Shown piece after piece: positions 33,515 to 42,302 of a stretch of DNA of 43,897 nt. The stretch is taken from the NCBI RefSeq assembly GCF_002733835.1, contig NZ_NVWY01000040.1, positions 1 to 43,897 on the forward strand. Direction: 5' to 3'. Position numbers and translations under genes: made by a program. The stretch's first letter is position 1, and every line of letters begins with the position of its first letter. A model generated the notes under the pieces. The model had not been told where the DNA came from and did not search any database. It worked only from the letters and a program-made list of their open reading frames with translations. The stretch comes from Alcanivorax sp. (lineage in GTDB: Bacteria > Pseudomonadota > Gammaproteobacteria > Pseudomonadales > Alcanivoracaceae).

Positions 33515-33928
33515 ATGCTCAACGCCTTGCCACGCACCATGCAATCCACCCGCTGGATCACCGGTCTGACACTGATAATGGCGATCGCCGGTTGCGACAA
33601 CAGCACCGAAGTCAGCCGTGAAGTCAGCGCCTCTGCGTACACCCTCTCCGAAGCAGAAACCAAGAAAGGCAACGTGGGCCTGGCCGCCTGGGGCGACCAG
33701 CTGGAGCCCGGCATGAAGGCCATTGCCGTATCCCGCGACCTGATCAAGGCGGGGCTCACCCACCAGACCGAAGTCCGCATTGACGGCTTGCCCGGCACCT
33801 ATCAGGTGCTCGACAAGATGAACAAGCGCTGGACCGATCACATCGACATCCTGATGAAAGACCGGCAGGCAGCACGGGAATGGGGCCGGCAGCCAGTCAC
33901 CATCCGCTGGGAGGTGCCGGCTGAATAA
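33515..33928 (+). CDS. Small lipoprotein with 3D-like (double-psi beta-barrel) domain
   Basis: 137 aa. The signal peptide ends IAGC with DNS following; Asp next to Cys is the classic inner-membrane retention signal in enterics, so it may stay in the inner membrane. Residues about 60-137 (LEPGMKAIAVSRDLIKAGL, EVRIDGLPGTYQVLDKMNKRWTDHIDILM, AAREWGRQPVTIRW) show the layout of 3D domains: a strand with two Asp around YQVLD...HIDI, then A..(W)G...V.I.W. In MltA- and Rpf-like proteins this fold binds or cuts peptidoglycan. The catalytic Asp candidates are present, but activity is unproven. The ATG at 33515 has AGGGGGA upstream. Single gene. Confidence 0.78.
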   Translation: MLNALPRTMQSTRWITGLTLIMAIAGCDNSTEVSREVSASAYTLSEAETKKGNVGLAAWGDQLEPGMKAIAVSRDLIKAGLTHQTEVRIDGLPGTYQVLDKMNKRWTDHIDILMKDRQAAREWGRQPVTIRWEVPAE

Positions 33929-33997
33929 GCCATCAGCATTCGCCACCTCCGGCGGCAGTCGCTACACTGACAGCAGGACACTGACGCCGGGATAACA

Positions 33998-34909
33998 ATG
34001 AAAGCGATCGCACTCTACTGGTTCGGCATTTTCAAAAACACGGTGCGCCTGTGGCTGGAGGGCAACGCGATCAGCTATGCCGGGTCGCTGGCTTTCTTCA
34101 CCCTGTTCTCTCTTGCCCCGGTGATTATCCTGGCGGTCAAAGTCATCTCCCTGGTGATGACCAGTGAGGCCGCCATGACCGAAATCCTCGGCCAGCTGGA
34201 AGCCACCATCGGCCCGGAAGCGGCCAACGAAGTCCGGAACGCCATCGCCAATACCCAGGCACCACGCCAGGGGCTGCTCGCCGGCATGCTCAGCCTGCTG
34301 GTCATGATCATTGGCGCCACCACCGTGTTTGCCCAGATGCAACGCTCCATGAATGCCATCTGGGAGGTGATGCCGCGGCCTTCACGCAACACCATCGCCG
34401 CGCTGATCAAAAGCCGGCTGCTGTCGCTGACGGTGGTAATTTCACTGGGCTTTGTGCTGCTGGTCTCGCTGCTGCTGAACGTGGTGGTCCAGGCAACCAT
34501 CGTCTATGCGGAAAGCTGGCTGCCGATTCACGGCGCAGTGGTAGTAGTGATTGAGATGAGCGTATCCCTGCTGGTGATTGCTCTGCTGTTCGGCACCATG
34601 TTCCGGGTGCTACCCGATGTGGTACTGAACTGGAAAGCCGTTATGCCCGCAGCACTGGCCACCGCGATCCTGTTTTCGGTCGGCCGCGCACTGATCGGCC
34701 TGTACCTGGCGCATACCGCCACGGCATCCACCTACGGCGCCGCCGGCTCCCTGGTGGTCTTGCTGATGTGGGTGTACTACTCGTCCATGATTCTGTTATT
34801 CGGCGCCGCCTTCACCCGCGCTCACTGCGAAGCCCGGGGCCTGAAAATTCTGGCCCGCAGCACCGCTATTCGCGTGAAGCGCCAACAGATCGACCTGCCC
34901 GCCCAATAA
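33998..34909 (+). CDS. YihY/BrkB family inner-membrane protein
   Basis: 303 aa with about six transmembrane helices. Family signatures: GNAISYAGSLAFFTLFSLAPVIILA (residues about 22-48), WEVMP.PSR after ATTVFAQMQRSMNAIW, the FRVLPDVVLNWKAVMPAALATAILFSVGRALIGLYL stretch, and YGAAGSLVVLLMWVYYSSMILLFGAAFTRA. The family was once called ribonuclease BN by mistake; its true function is uncertain. The ATG at 33998 has GGGATAA upstream. It converges on ktrB with only 18 bp between stops. Confidence 0.93.
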   Translation: MKAIALYWFGIFKNTVRLWLEGNAISYAGSLAFFTLFSLAPVIILAVKVISLVMTSEAAMTEILGQLEATIGPEAANEVRNAIANTQAPRQGLLAGMLSLLVMIIGATTVFAQMQRSMNAIWEVMPRPSRNTIAALIKSRLLSLTVVISLGFVLLVSLLLNVVVQATIVYAESWLPIHGAVVVVIEMSVSLLVIALLFGTMFRVLPDVVLNWKAVMPAALATAILFSVGRALIGLYLAHTATASTYGAAGSLVVLLMWVYYSSMILLFGAAFTRAHCEARGLKILARSTAIRVKRQQIDLPAQ

Positions 34910-34927
34910 GCCATTCTTCGTTATCCA

Positions 34928-36289
34928 TTAACCGATATAGACCTCGCCTTCCGGATAACGCACCACCGGTTGGCGCGGACGGGTCAGCAGGAATGACAGG
35001 GTCAACGGGCCGATGCGCCCCACAAACATGACCAGCATGATCACCCACTGCCCCGCTGACGACAGCTCACCGGTAATGCCCCGCGACAACCCCACGGTGC
35101 CAAACGCCGATACCACTTCAAAGGTGAGATCCTCAAACCCCAGCCGGGCATCGGTGACCGACAGCGCCATCAACGCCACAAACACCACCCCGCAGGCAAT
35201 AAAGGTAATCGCCAGGGATTTGTACACCAGGGTCGAGGAAACCTGCCGCCCGAAGATCACCGGCAGGGGCCGCCCTCGCAGGAAGGCACGAGTGGCCAGC
35301 AGCAGCACCATAAAGGTGGTCACCTTGATACCACTGCCGGTGGAATTGGTGCCCGCACCGATAAACATCAGCAGCAGATAAAACAGGCTGGTCGGCAGCG
35401 ACAAGACACTCATGTCCACCACATTGAACCCGGCCGTACGCGGCGTCACCGCATGAAACCAGGACGCCGCCAGCTTGTCGCTGACACTCATGCCGCCCAG
35501 GGTGCCGGGGTTATTCCACTCCGCCAGCATAAAGAACAACAACGTGGCCGCCAGCAACACCCCGGTGCCCACCAGCATCAACTTGCTGTGCAGGGACAAC
35601 CCGCGCCAGCGCCAGCCTTTTTCGAAATCCGCCAGCACCGTAAAGCCCAGCCCGCCCACGATGACCATGGTGGTAATGATCAGCACAATGCCCCAGTGCC
35701 CACCCCAGCCAGTGAGGCTGTCGGCACTGAGTGCAAAGCCTGCGTTATTAAACGCCGACACCGCATAGAACAGGCTGTGAAACGTGCCCTGACCCCAACC
35801 CAGTGCGGGCACCCAGACACACATTAACAGCGCCATGCCCACCGCCTGCACCACCACAACCACCACCACAATCCGGCGGATCAGCCAGGCGATATCACTG
35901 ACCCGGCTGTAGTTCATGCAATCACGAATCAACTGCTGCTCACCGATACCCAGCCGATGCCCGATGGCCAGCAAGGTGGCCGCCGCAAAGGTCATGATGC
36001 CAATGCCGCCGGCCTCGATCAGCAGTAGTAACACCCACTGGCCGAACAGGGTGAACTGGCTGCCCACATCCACCACCGACAGGCCCGTCACCGTCACCGC
36101 AGAGGTAGCGGTGAACATGGCCTGCAACCAGCTGATTGGCGAATGGGTGGCGATAGGCAACTTGAGCAGCAACGCGCCCAATACGATTAACAAGAAAAAG
36201 CTGCCAGCCAGCGCCACAGGCGGAGACACCAGCGGCTTGTGCGTATGGGGACGGGAAACACCAAAACGGCGTGCGAACCAGGGCCTCAT
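34928..36289 (-). CDS. ktrB: Ktr/Trk-type potassium uptake membrane subunit
   Basis: Ion-conducting subunit of an Na+-dependent K+ uptake system of the Trk/Ktr/HKT superfamily. Four pore loops each carry the selectivity Gly: SAVTVTGLSVVD, SAFNNAGFALS, TPRTAGFNVVD and SAFGTVGLSRG. The flexible gate loop GAGTNSTGSGIKVTTF in the third repeat is typical of KtrB. At 453 aa it is in the KtrB range, shorter than TrkH. The start ATG at 36289 overlaps the ktrA stop (ATGA), which fixes it and implies translational coupling. Confidence 0.93.
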   Translation of the reverse strand: MRPWFARRFGVSRPHTHKPLVSPPVALAGSFFLLIVLGALLLKLPIATHSPISWLQAMFTATSAVTVTGLSVVDVGSQFTLFGQWVLLLLIEAGGIGIMTFAAATLLAIGHRLGIGEQQLIRDCMNYSRVSDIAWLIRRIVVVVVVVQAVGMALLMCVWVPALGWGQGTFHSLFYAVSAFNNAGFALSADSLTGWGGHWGIVLIITTMVIVGGLGFTVLADFEKGWRWRGLSLHSKLMLVGTGVLLAATLLFFMLAEWNNPGTLGGMSVSDKLAASWFHAVTPRTAGFNVVDMSVLSLPTSLFYLLLMFIGAGTNSTGSGIKVTTFMVLLLATRAFLRGRPLPVIFGRQVSSTLVYKSLAITFIACGVVFVALMALSVTDARLGFEDLTFEVVSAFGTVGLSRGITGELSSAGQWVIMLVMFVGRIGPLTLSFLLTRPRQPVVRYPEGEVYIG

Positions 36290-36936
36290 TGCGCTTTGGA
36301 AAACCGCAACAAGTCGTGCAACGTGCCCATCAGCACCATCTGGTCTTTCTCTTGCAATTCCAGCCCTTCGAACGGTGCTTGCCACACCTGGGTGCCGCGC
36401 TTGACCAGCGCCAGGCGCAGCTCTTCATCCTTCAGCGGCAACTCGGATGCGGTCATCCCGGCAAACCGTTTGTCGACCTTCACCTCTACCACCAGCCAGT
36501 CATTACCCAGGGAAATATAGTCGAGCATTTCCGGGTGCACGATGGTCTGGGCAACGCGGATGCCCATTTCATGCTCCGGGTGAATAATCCGGTTGGCCCC
36601 CAGGCGCGACAGAATCCGGTGATGGGGTTCACTGATCGCCTTGACCCACACCTGTTTCACCTCCGCACTTTTCAGTGCCAGAGTGGTCAGGATGCTGGCT
36701 TCCAGGTTTTCACCAATGGCGACCACCACCGCATCAAAGGCCGGGAAATCCAGTTCGGCCACCACCTTGTCACTGGTGCCGTCAGCGATCAGGGTTTGTG
36801 ACAGCTTGTCAGCGTAATACTCCACCCGCTCACCATCGATATCCACGCCCATCACATCGTGCCCCAGGCGCGTCAATTCCTGCGCAATGGTGGAACCAAA
36901 ACTGCCCAAACCGATCACAGCATACTGGTGCTTCAC
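36286..36936 (-). CDS. ktrA: Ktr potassium uptake regulatory subunit (RCK/TrkA type)
   Basis: Cytoplasmic ring-forming RCK subunit that gates KtrB in response to ATP/ADP or NAD(H). RCK_N domain: YAVIGLGSFGSTIAQEL (GxGxxG) with acid at the second strand end (VDIDGERVE), IADGTSD and AVVVAIGEN. RCK_C domain follows (about residues 135-216; VVEVKVDKRFAGMTASELPL). At 216 aa it is a single RCK unit, as in KtrA rather than the double TrkA. The start is GTG at 36936, supported by GGAGGG 5 bases upstream. Overlaps ktrB by 4 bp. Confidence 0.94.
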   Translation of the reverse strand: MKHQYAVIGLGSFGSTIAQELTRLGHDVMGVDIDGERVEYYADKLSQTLIADGTSDKVVAELDFPAFDAVVVAIGENLEASILTTLALKSAEVKQVWVKAISEPHHRILSRLGANRIIHPEHEMGIRVAQTIVHPEMLDYISLGNDWLVVEVKVDKRFAGMTASELPLKDEELRLALVKRGTQVWQAPFEGLELQEKDQMVLMGTLHDLLRFSKAQ

Positions 36937-37122
36937 AGGCCCTCCTTACTCGAAGCAGTGGCAATAGCAAAAGTCTGCACCTTTTATTTGCCGCTGTCAT
37001 GGCGGCAATCCGGGCAACCGTAAGAACAGTTTTTTTCGGTTTTTTTGTCGTTATGTGCCGCACCCCGACAACAACGGCGTTATGCTCTGTGTCGCCTTTT
37101 TCCGTTTGATGGTGGAGACCCC

Positions 37123-38319
37123 ATGCCCTCGATTCGCGCCGCCCTGTTTGCCAGTGCCACCCTGCTCGCCAGCCCTGCCAGTTATGCCCTGGACAACGCC
37201 GAGTTTGAACAATGCATGGCTCAACTACGGGCCCAGGCCGATGAGGCGGGCATCCCGGCCCAGGTGATCAGCCGCAGCCTGAATACCGTCAAACTGAACG
37301 AGCGGGTGATCGAACTGGATCGCAGCCAGCCGGAATTCACCAGCAGCTTCTCGGACTATTACACCCGCCGGGTCAGCGAAACCCGCATCGAAACCGGCCG
37401 TAAAAAGTATCGCGAACAACAGCCCCTGCTACAGGCACTCACCCGCGAATACGGCATCCCCGGTCACTACCTGGTCGCTTTCTGGGGGCTGGAAACCAAT
37501 TACGGCGGCTTCCTGGGCAGTATCCCGGTGCTGGATGCACTCAGCACCCTGGCGTGCGAAGGCCGTCGGGGCGATTACTTTTCCGGCGAGTTGATGAACG
37601 CGTTGCGCATCATTCAGTCCGGCGATGTGGAAGCCAGCCAGATGGAAGGCTCCTGGGCCGGCGCCATGGGCCAGACCCAATTCATGCCCGCCATCTTTCT
37701 CAAGTACGCGATCGATCACGATGGTGACGGCCGCCGCAATCTGTGGGAAAGCGAGGACGACGCTCTGGCCTCCGCGGCCAATTTCCTGCAAGGGCTGGGC
37801 TGGCAACGGGAACAGCGCTGGGGAAGGGAAGTCACGCTGCCTGACAATTTCGATTTCCAGCTAACCGGTTTCGCCCATCAACGCAGCCTCAGCGACTGGG
37901 CCAAGCTGGGTGTGCGCATGCCCGATGGTCAGCCCCTGCCCCAGGCAGACATGGAAGCGGCACTGGTGGTCCCCTCCGGCCATAACGGCCCGGCCTTTCT
38001 CGCCTACCAGAATTTCCGCGTGATCATGGGCTGGAACCGGTCAGAGTCCTATGCCATTGCGGTGGGTCGGCTGGCGGACCGCATTGCCGGCGGCGGCGCG
38101 CTCCACCAGGCTCCCGTTCCTGCCCCCAGACTGAACCGCGAGCAGGTCACCAAGCTTCAAAAAACGCTGAATGAACAAGGCCATGATGCGGGCGCGGAAG
38201 ACGGCCTGCTCGGCCCCGGCACCCGCCAGGCCCTGGCCCGTTACCAGCAGGCCAATGGCATGGTGGCGGACGGCTTCCCGGACCAGGAAGTGCTCACCCA
38301 CATCGGCGTTCTCCCTTAA
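37123..38319 (+). CDS. Lytic murein transglycosylase (SLT_2 / MltB-like) with peptidoglycan-binding domain
   Basis: Periplasmic enzyme that cleaves peptidoglycan to 1,6-anhydro-MurNAc ends. The signal peptide ends near ASPASYALD with no lipobox, so it is soluble. Catalytic Glu lies in FWGLETNYGGFLG (about residue 124). SWAGAMGQTQFMPAIFLKYAIDHDGDGRRNLWES is the family's EF-hand-like loop region. A C-terminal PG_binding_1 domain (about 340-398) has LNREQVTKLQKTLNEQGHDAG and GPGTRQALARYQQANG. The ATG at 37123 has GGAG 7 bases upstream. Divergent from ktrA across about 190 bp. Confidence 0.95.
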   Translation: MPSIRAALFASATLLASPASYALDNAEFEQCMAQLRAQADEAGIPAQVISRSLNTVKLNERVIELDRSQPEFTSSFSDYYTRRVSETRIETGRKKYREQQPLLQALTREYGIPGHYLVAFWGLETNYGGFLGSIPVLDALSTLACEGRRGDYFSGELMNALRIIQSGDVEASQMEGSWAGAMGQTQFMPAIFLKYAIDHDGDGRRNLWESEDDALASAANFLQGLGWQREQRWGREVTLPDNFDFQLTGFAHQRSLSDWAKLGVRMPDGQPLPQADMEAALVVPSGHNGPAFLAYQNFRVIMGWNRSESYAIAVGRLADRIAGGGALHQAPVPAPRLNREQVTKLQKTLNEQGHDAGAEDGLLGPGTRQALARYQQANGMVADGFPDQEVLTHIGVLP

Positions 38320-38468
38320 CCGGTCAGCTCTGCCACATAAACGGCACAGCGAGGACGTGGCCGGCGGCGACACAACAGCCGTCGTGAAAAGCACGTTTCG
38401 AAAGGCAAAACCTGAAAGCGCGGAAATGGCAGATTTTCGTAACGCGAAACCCGGCCCCCGAAACGGTT

Positions 38469-39860
38469 TTATCGGGTCAGTGCCCGGGCCAGGGCACTGA
38501 CCCCATCCTCGATGGTGTCGTCCGGCAGGGCACCGAACCCCAGTAGCACGCCCGGCATCGCCGGTTCTGCCACATATAAAGCCTCCAGCGACATGGCGGT
38601 AACGTCCTCTTTGATCAAGGCGTCAGCCAAGTCCCTCACCGGCGGCGTGCGCACTGCAATATGCAACCCGGCCATCTGCGGCAGAACCGTCAGCGCCGAT
38701 TGCCCCCGCAATGCAGCAAGCAGTTTTTCACGGCGTGATGCATAGCGGCGCTGCATCCGCTTCAAGTGACGGGCAAAGTCGCCCTCCTGGATCAGATAGC
38801 CCAGCGCACGCTGGGTCAGGTCGTTACTGCTCGAGTCGGTCAGCGACTTGGCCTGCAACAACGCAGCCTGCAAACCGCCCGGCATCACTATGTACCCCAT
38901 ACGAAAACTGGCATGGAGCACTTTTGAAAAGCTGCCCAGATACGCCACCTGCTGATGATGATCCAACCGCTTTAACGCCTCCAGTGGCCGCCCTTCAAAA
39001 CGAAACTCGCCGTCGTAGTCATCCTCCACTATCAGCATCTCGGTAGCACGGGCCCGCTCCAGCAATGCCAAACGCCGGGAAAGGCTCATCGGCATGCCCA
39101 ACGGAAACTGGTGCGATGGGGTTACATAAACCAGGCTTGCCTGATCTGGAATGCGATCAACACACAGCCCTTCCTCATCCACCGGCACAGGGATCACTGT
39201 TGCCCCAACCGCCTCGAACACTGCCCGGGCAGGCGGGTAGCCCGGCTCTTCCATTGCCACGCAATCCCCGGGAGCCAGGCGCACCCGCGCCAACAGATCC
39301 AGCCCCTGCTGCGCGCCTTGCGTAATCAGCAATTGATCCGCGCTGCATGGCAGCCCACGGCTGTAGCCCAGATAATCGACCAGCCCCAGGCGCAGACGCA
39401 GATCCCCCTGCACCTCACCATAAAGCAACGTCTCCGCCTGCTGATCCCGTACCGCCCGGTGCAGACAGCGCCGCCACGCCTGCCACGGCAGCTGCTCCCG
39501 CTCGGTCACCCCACCGGCAAAATTGAAACGCCGGGCGGGCCCGTTCCCCCACACTGGCTGCGTCATCCAGTGGGGCCCGGGGCTAACACCTGCCGGCAAT
39601 AACGCCACCGGCTCACTGGCAGGCAAACGGGCCACAAAGGTACCGCTGCCCGGCCGGGCACAAAGAAACCCTTCCGCAATCAGCCGCTCATACGCCTGCA
39701 CCACCAGCTGCCGCGATAATCCCAGTTCACGGCACAACACCCGGCTTGGTGGCATCCGCTCCCCCTCCTGCAGGCGACCATCCTGCATGGCCTGACGTAG
39801 CTCACGGTAAAGCTGGGCCTGCAACGCCCCTTCGCCATTCAGCACCAGATGCAACTGCAA
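38469..39860 (-). CDS. MocR/PdxR-type GntR regulator with aminotransferase-like domain
   Basis: 463-aa fusion of a GntR winged helix (residues about 10-75; GERMPPSRVLCRELGLSRQLVVQAYERLIAEGFL) to a class I aminotransferase-like PLP-binding domain, with the Schiff-base Lys in GSFSKVLHASFRMGY (about residue 315). Such regulators sense PLP or an amine adduct. The start is TTG at 39860, supported by AAGGAG about 6 bases upstream; no ATG fits. It diverges from a DJ-1-like gene and an AhpD-like gene, which it probably controls. AACTGGTCC and AACCGGACA (39883 and 39901) form a plausible direct-repeat operator. Confidence 0.93.
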   Translation of the reverse strand: MQLHLVLNGEGALQAQLYRELRQAMQDGRLQEGERMPPSRVLCRELGLSRQLVVQAYERLIAEGFLCARPGSGTFVARLPASEPVALLPAGVSPGPHWMTQPVWGNGPARRFNFAGGVTEREQLPWQAWRRCLHRAVRDQQAETLLYGEVQGDLRLRLGLVDYLGYSRGLPCSADQLLITQGAQQGLDLLARVRLAPGDCVAMEEPGYPPARAVFEAVGATVIPVPVDEEGLCVDRIPDQASLVYVTPSHQFPLGMPMSLSRRLALLERARATEMLIVEDDYDGEFRFEGRPLEALKRLDHHQQVAYLGSFSKVLHASFRMGYIVMPGGLQAALLQAKSLTDSSSNDLTQRALGYLIQEGDFARHLKRMQRRYASRREKLLAALRGQSALTVLPQMAGLHIAVRTPPVRDLADALIKEDVTAMSLEALYVAEPAMPGVLLGFGALPDDTIEDGVSALARALTR

Positions 39861-39882
39861 ATTGGTCTCCTTAATAATAGAA

Positions 39883-39909
39883 AACTGGTCCTTTTTACCA
39901 AACCGGACA
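39883..39909. promoter_or_regulatory. Putative MocR operator, direct repeat
   Basis: Half-sites AACTGGTCC and AACCGGACA (6 of 9 bases matching) are spaced 18 bp start to start in the 99-bp divergent region between the MocR gene and the DJ-1-like gene. MocR proteins often use paired direct repeats at such spacing. A short TGGT-N7-ACCA inverted repeat overlaps it, so the exact site is uncertain. Confidence 0.35.
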
Positions 39910-39959
39910 GCGGTAGATTAGCACTCGGATGAACTGTTTCCATCAAAAGGCAAACCCCA

Positions 39960-40661
39960 ATGATCAGCAAAAAACGAATAGTGAGAATCACGATACTGGT
40001 TGCCGTGGTGCTGTATTCATTACCTTCCATTGCCGCAGACCAGCGCATTGGGATTCTGGTTTATGACAAGGTGCTAACCAGTGATGTCACGGCACCAGCT
40101 GAAGTGTTTGGCGTCGCGACAAGAGAGTCGTGGTTTTCAGACTATGAAGTGCTGTTGATCGGCGTAGACAAAGACGCCGCCGTTGTCACCACCGAAGAAG
40201 GCATACGCTTGACGGTCGACAACACCATTTACGACAGCCCCAAACTGGATGCACTGATCGTCACCAGCTCCTATGTCATGGACTCGCTGTTTAAAAACGC
40301 TGACCTGACAGCATTCCTTACCGAACAGGCAAAAACCGCGTCATGGCTGGCCAGCAATTGCTCCGGGGCGTTTTTGTACGCCCACGCAGGTTTGCTTGAT
40401 GGCTACACCGCTACCACCTGGGCAGGTGGCGAACCCCGGTTACAGCGAGAGTTCCCCAGCATCAATGTGATCGAAGACCGCAATGTTGTCGTTGATCGCA
40501 ACCGGATATCCAGCAACGGAGGCATCCCGTCCTACCAGGGCGCACTGGTCTTGCTGGCGCAGATGAGCAGCAAGAGAAAGGCCAGGGAAGTGTTTGAAAC
40601 CATCCAGCTAAACCGCCTGATCCCCTGGACCGAGATCACCCGTTATTTACCTGAAAAGTGA
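39960..40661 (+). CDS. Exported DJ-1/PfpI family protein
   Basis: 233 aa. A signal peptide (ITILVAVVLYSLPSIAAD) implies a periplasmic location, unusual for this mostly cytoplasmic family. The DJ-1/PfpI fold follows: RIGILVYDKVLTSDVTAPAEVFGV at the N-terminus, and the nucleophile elbow ASNCSGAFLYAHAGLLDG with Cys at about residue 138. SSNGGIPSYQGALVLLAQM near the C-terminus matches the AraC-associated GATase1-like branch. It may act as a glyoxalase-, isocyanide-hydratase- or peroxide-linked enzyme, but the activity is not assignable. An SD-like AAGG is 9 bases before the ATG. First gene of a pair with the AhpD-like gene, 18 bp apart, divergent from MocR. Confidence 0.88.
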   Translation: MISKKRIVRITILVAVVLYSLPSIAADQRIGILVYDKVLTSDVTAPAEVFGVATRESWFSDYEVLLIGVDKDAAVVTTEEGIRLTVDNTIYDSPKLDALIVTSSYVMDSLFKNADLTAFLTEQAKTASWLASNCSGAFLYAHAGLLDGYTATTWAGGEPRLQREFPSINVIEDRNVVVDRNRISSNGGIPSYQGALVLLAQMSSKRKAREVFETIQLNRLIPWTEITRYLPEK

Positions 40662-40679
40662 CAAAAGGACGGCACCATC

Positions 40680-41117
40680 ATGAAAGCCCGATTCAATTAC
40701 TACACCGCCTCACCGGACACCATGAAAGCCATGTTCAACACCCAGGCCGTCATCGACGCCACCGGGCTGGACAAGCGACTGATTGCCCTGGTGGAACTGC
40801 GGGCATCACAGATCAACGGCTGCGCCTTTTGCATGCACATGCACGCCGCCCAGGCACGTAAACTGGGGGAGGACAACGCACGCATTGATACTGTCGCTGG
40901 CTGGCGCGATACCGACTGGTTCAGCGAACGAGAGCAAGCAGCCCTGGGCTGGACCGAATACCTGACCCGCCTCAGCCAGGGCGGCGATGGCGACGCCGCC
41001 TATGCAGCTCTGGCGGAACACTTCAGCGAAAAAGAACGCAGTGACCTGAGCTACGTCATCGGCGTTATCAATATGTGGAACCGTTTCAGCGTCGGCTTTC
41101 AGACGCACCCGGAGTAA
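40680..41117 (+). CDS. Carboxymuconolactone decarboxylase / AhpD-like alkylhydroperoxidase
   Basis: 145-aa helical AhpD-fold protein with the redox motif CAFCMHMHAAQA (CxxC followed by His, about residues 43-50), which in AhpD-like proteins reduces peroxides through a cysteine pair. LVELRASQINGCAFC and LGWTEYLTRLS are typical. The ATG at 40680 lies 18 bp after the DJ-1-like stop, with AGGA about 11 bases upstream, so it is co-transcribed. MocR regulators are common neighbours of this family, supporting a stress-response or amine-linked module. Confidence 0.92.
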   Translation: MKARFNYYTASPDTMKAMFNTQAVIDATGLDKRLIALVELRASQINGCAFCMHMHAAQARKLGEDNARIDTVAGWRDTDWFSEREQAALGWTEYLTRLSQGGDGDAAYAALAEHFSEKERSDLSYVIGVINMWNRFSVGFQTHPE

Positions 41118-41180
41118 CAACGGTTTTCACTGCCACAGGCCCATGGCATGCTTCGAATCATATTCGATCCGGAGCCTGCC

Positions 41181-42302
41181 ATGCGCACTGTCATTATCAC
41201 CATGCTATCTAGCCTTGCCCTCAGCGCCTGCGCGGACACCGCCGCCACCCTGGAGCCACAAACCAACGACAGCATTACCGCCACCGAAATCACCGGTGGC
41301 CTGCATCACCCCTGGTCACTGGCGTTTGTCTCAGACAACGAATGGCTGATTACGGAACGGCGTGGCACCCTGCGACGGGTTGTGGATGGCGAACTGCAAG
41401 ACGCCAATGTGGAGGGCGTACCGAACGTGGTGGCCTCCGGACAGGGCGGGTTGTTCGATGTGCTGCCGCACCCGGACTTTGCCGATAACCGGCGCCTGTA
41501 CCTGAGCTACGCCAAACCCTGTGGCGATGGCGGCGGCACCACGGCGGTGGGCTACGGCACCTATAAAGCCGGCACCCTGAGCGACTTCCGTACCATTTAT
41601 ACGGCGGAGAAATCCTGCACCAATACCGGCAAGCATTTTGGTGGTCGCATCCTGTTCGATAATGACGGCTACCTGTTTCTGACCATTGGCGACCGCGGGC
41701 AACGCGAGCGCGCCCAGAATACGCAAGACCCCGCTGGCAGCGTTCTGCGCCTGCACGACGATGGCCGCATCCCGGAAGACAATCCACTGGTGGGTCAGGC
41801 CGACCAGGCCACCGAGATCTGGAGCTGGGGCCACCGCAATCCCCAGGGCCTGGCCCTGCACCCGCAGACCGGCAAACCCTGGCTCAATGAACATGGCCCC
41901 CGCGGTGGCGACGAGATCAATTTGGTAAAACCCGGCGTCAATTATGGCTGGCCGGTGATTACCTATGGCCGGGAATATTACGGCCCCGGCATTGGCGACA
42001 CCGAGAAAAAAGGCTACGCCCAGCCCTTGCTGCACTGGACCCCCTCCATCGCGCCCGCCGGCATGGCCTTCATTACCAGCGACCGTTACCCCGGCTGGCA
42101 AGGCCACACCGCTAACGGTGCACTCAAGTTGCAGCATCTGAACATGGTGGCGTTTGACGGGCAGCAGCCAATCAGTGAAACCCGACTGCTGGGAGACCGT
42201 GAACAGCGAATCCGCGATGTCCGTCAGGGGCCGGACGGCTACCTGTACCTGCTCACCGACAGCAACAAGGGTCAGCTGCTGAAACTGAACCCGGCAGAGT
42301 AG
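41181..42302 (+). CDS. PQQ-dependent aldose sugar dehydrogenase-like lipoprotein
   Basis: Six-bladed beta-propeller of the soluble glucose/aldose dehydrogenase family (YliI/Asd). Landmarks: GLHHPWSLAFVSDNEWLITERRGTLRRV, GQGGLFDVLPHPDF, NTGKHFGGRILFDNDGYLFLTIGDRGQRERAQN, WSWGHRNPQGLALHPQTGKPWLNEHGPRGGDEINLVKPGVNYGWP (active-site His and PQQ ligands), APAGMAFITSDRYPGW. The signal peptide ends LSACAD: a lipobox with Asp after Cys, so possibly kept at the inner membrane on the periplasmic side. The ATG at 41181 has GGAG 7 bases upstream. The cofactor PQQ must come from genes elsewhere or from the medium. Confidence 0.92.
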   Translation: MRTVIITMLSSLALSACADTAATLEPQTNDSITATEITGGLHHPWSLAFVSDNEWLITERRGTLRRVVDGELQDANVEGVPNVVASGQGGLFDVLPHPDFADNRRLYLSYAKPCGDGGGTTAVGYGTYKAGTLSDFRTIYTAEKSCTNTGKHFGGRILFDNDGYLFLTIGDRGQRERAQNTQDPAGSVLRLHDDGRIPEDNPLVGQADQATEIWSWGHRNPQGLALHPQTGKPWLNEHGPRGGDEINLVKPGVNYGWPVITYGREYYGPGIGDTEKKGYAQPLLHWTPSIAPAGMAFITSDRYPGWQGHTANGALKLQHLNMVAFDGQQPISETRLLGDREQRIRDVRQGPDGYLYLLTDSNKGQLLKLNPAE

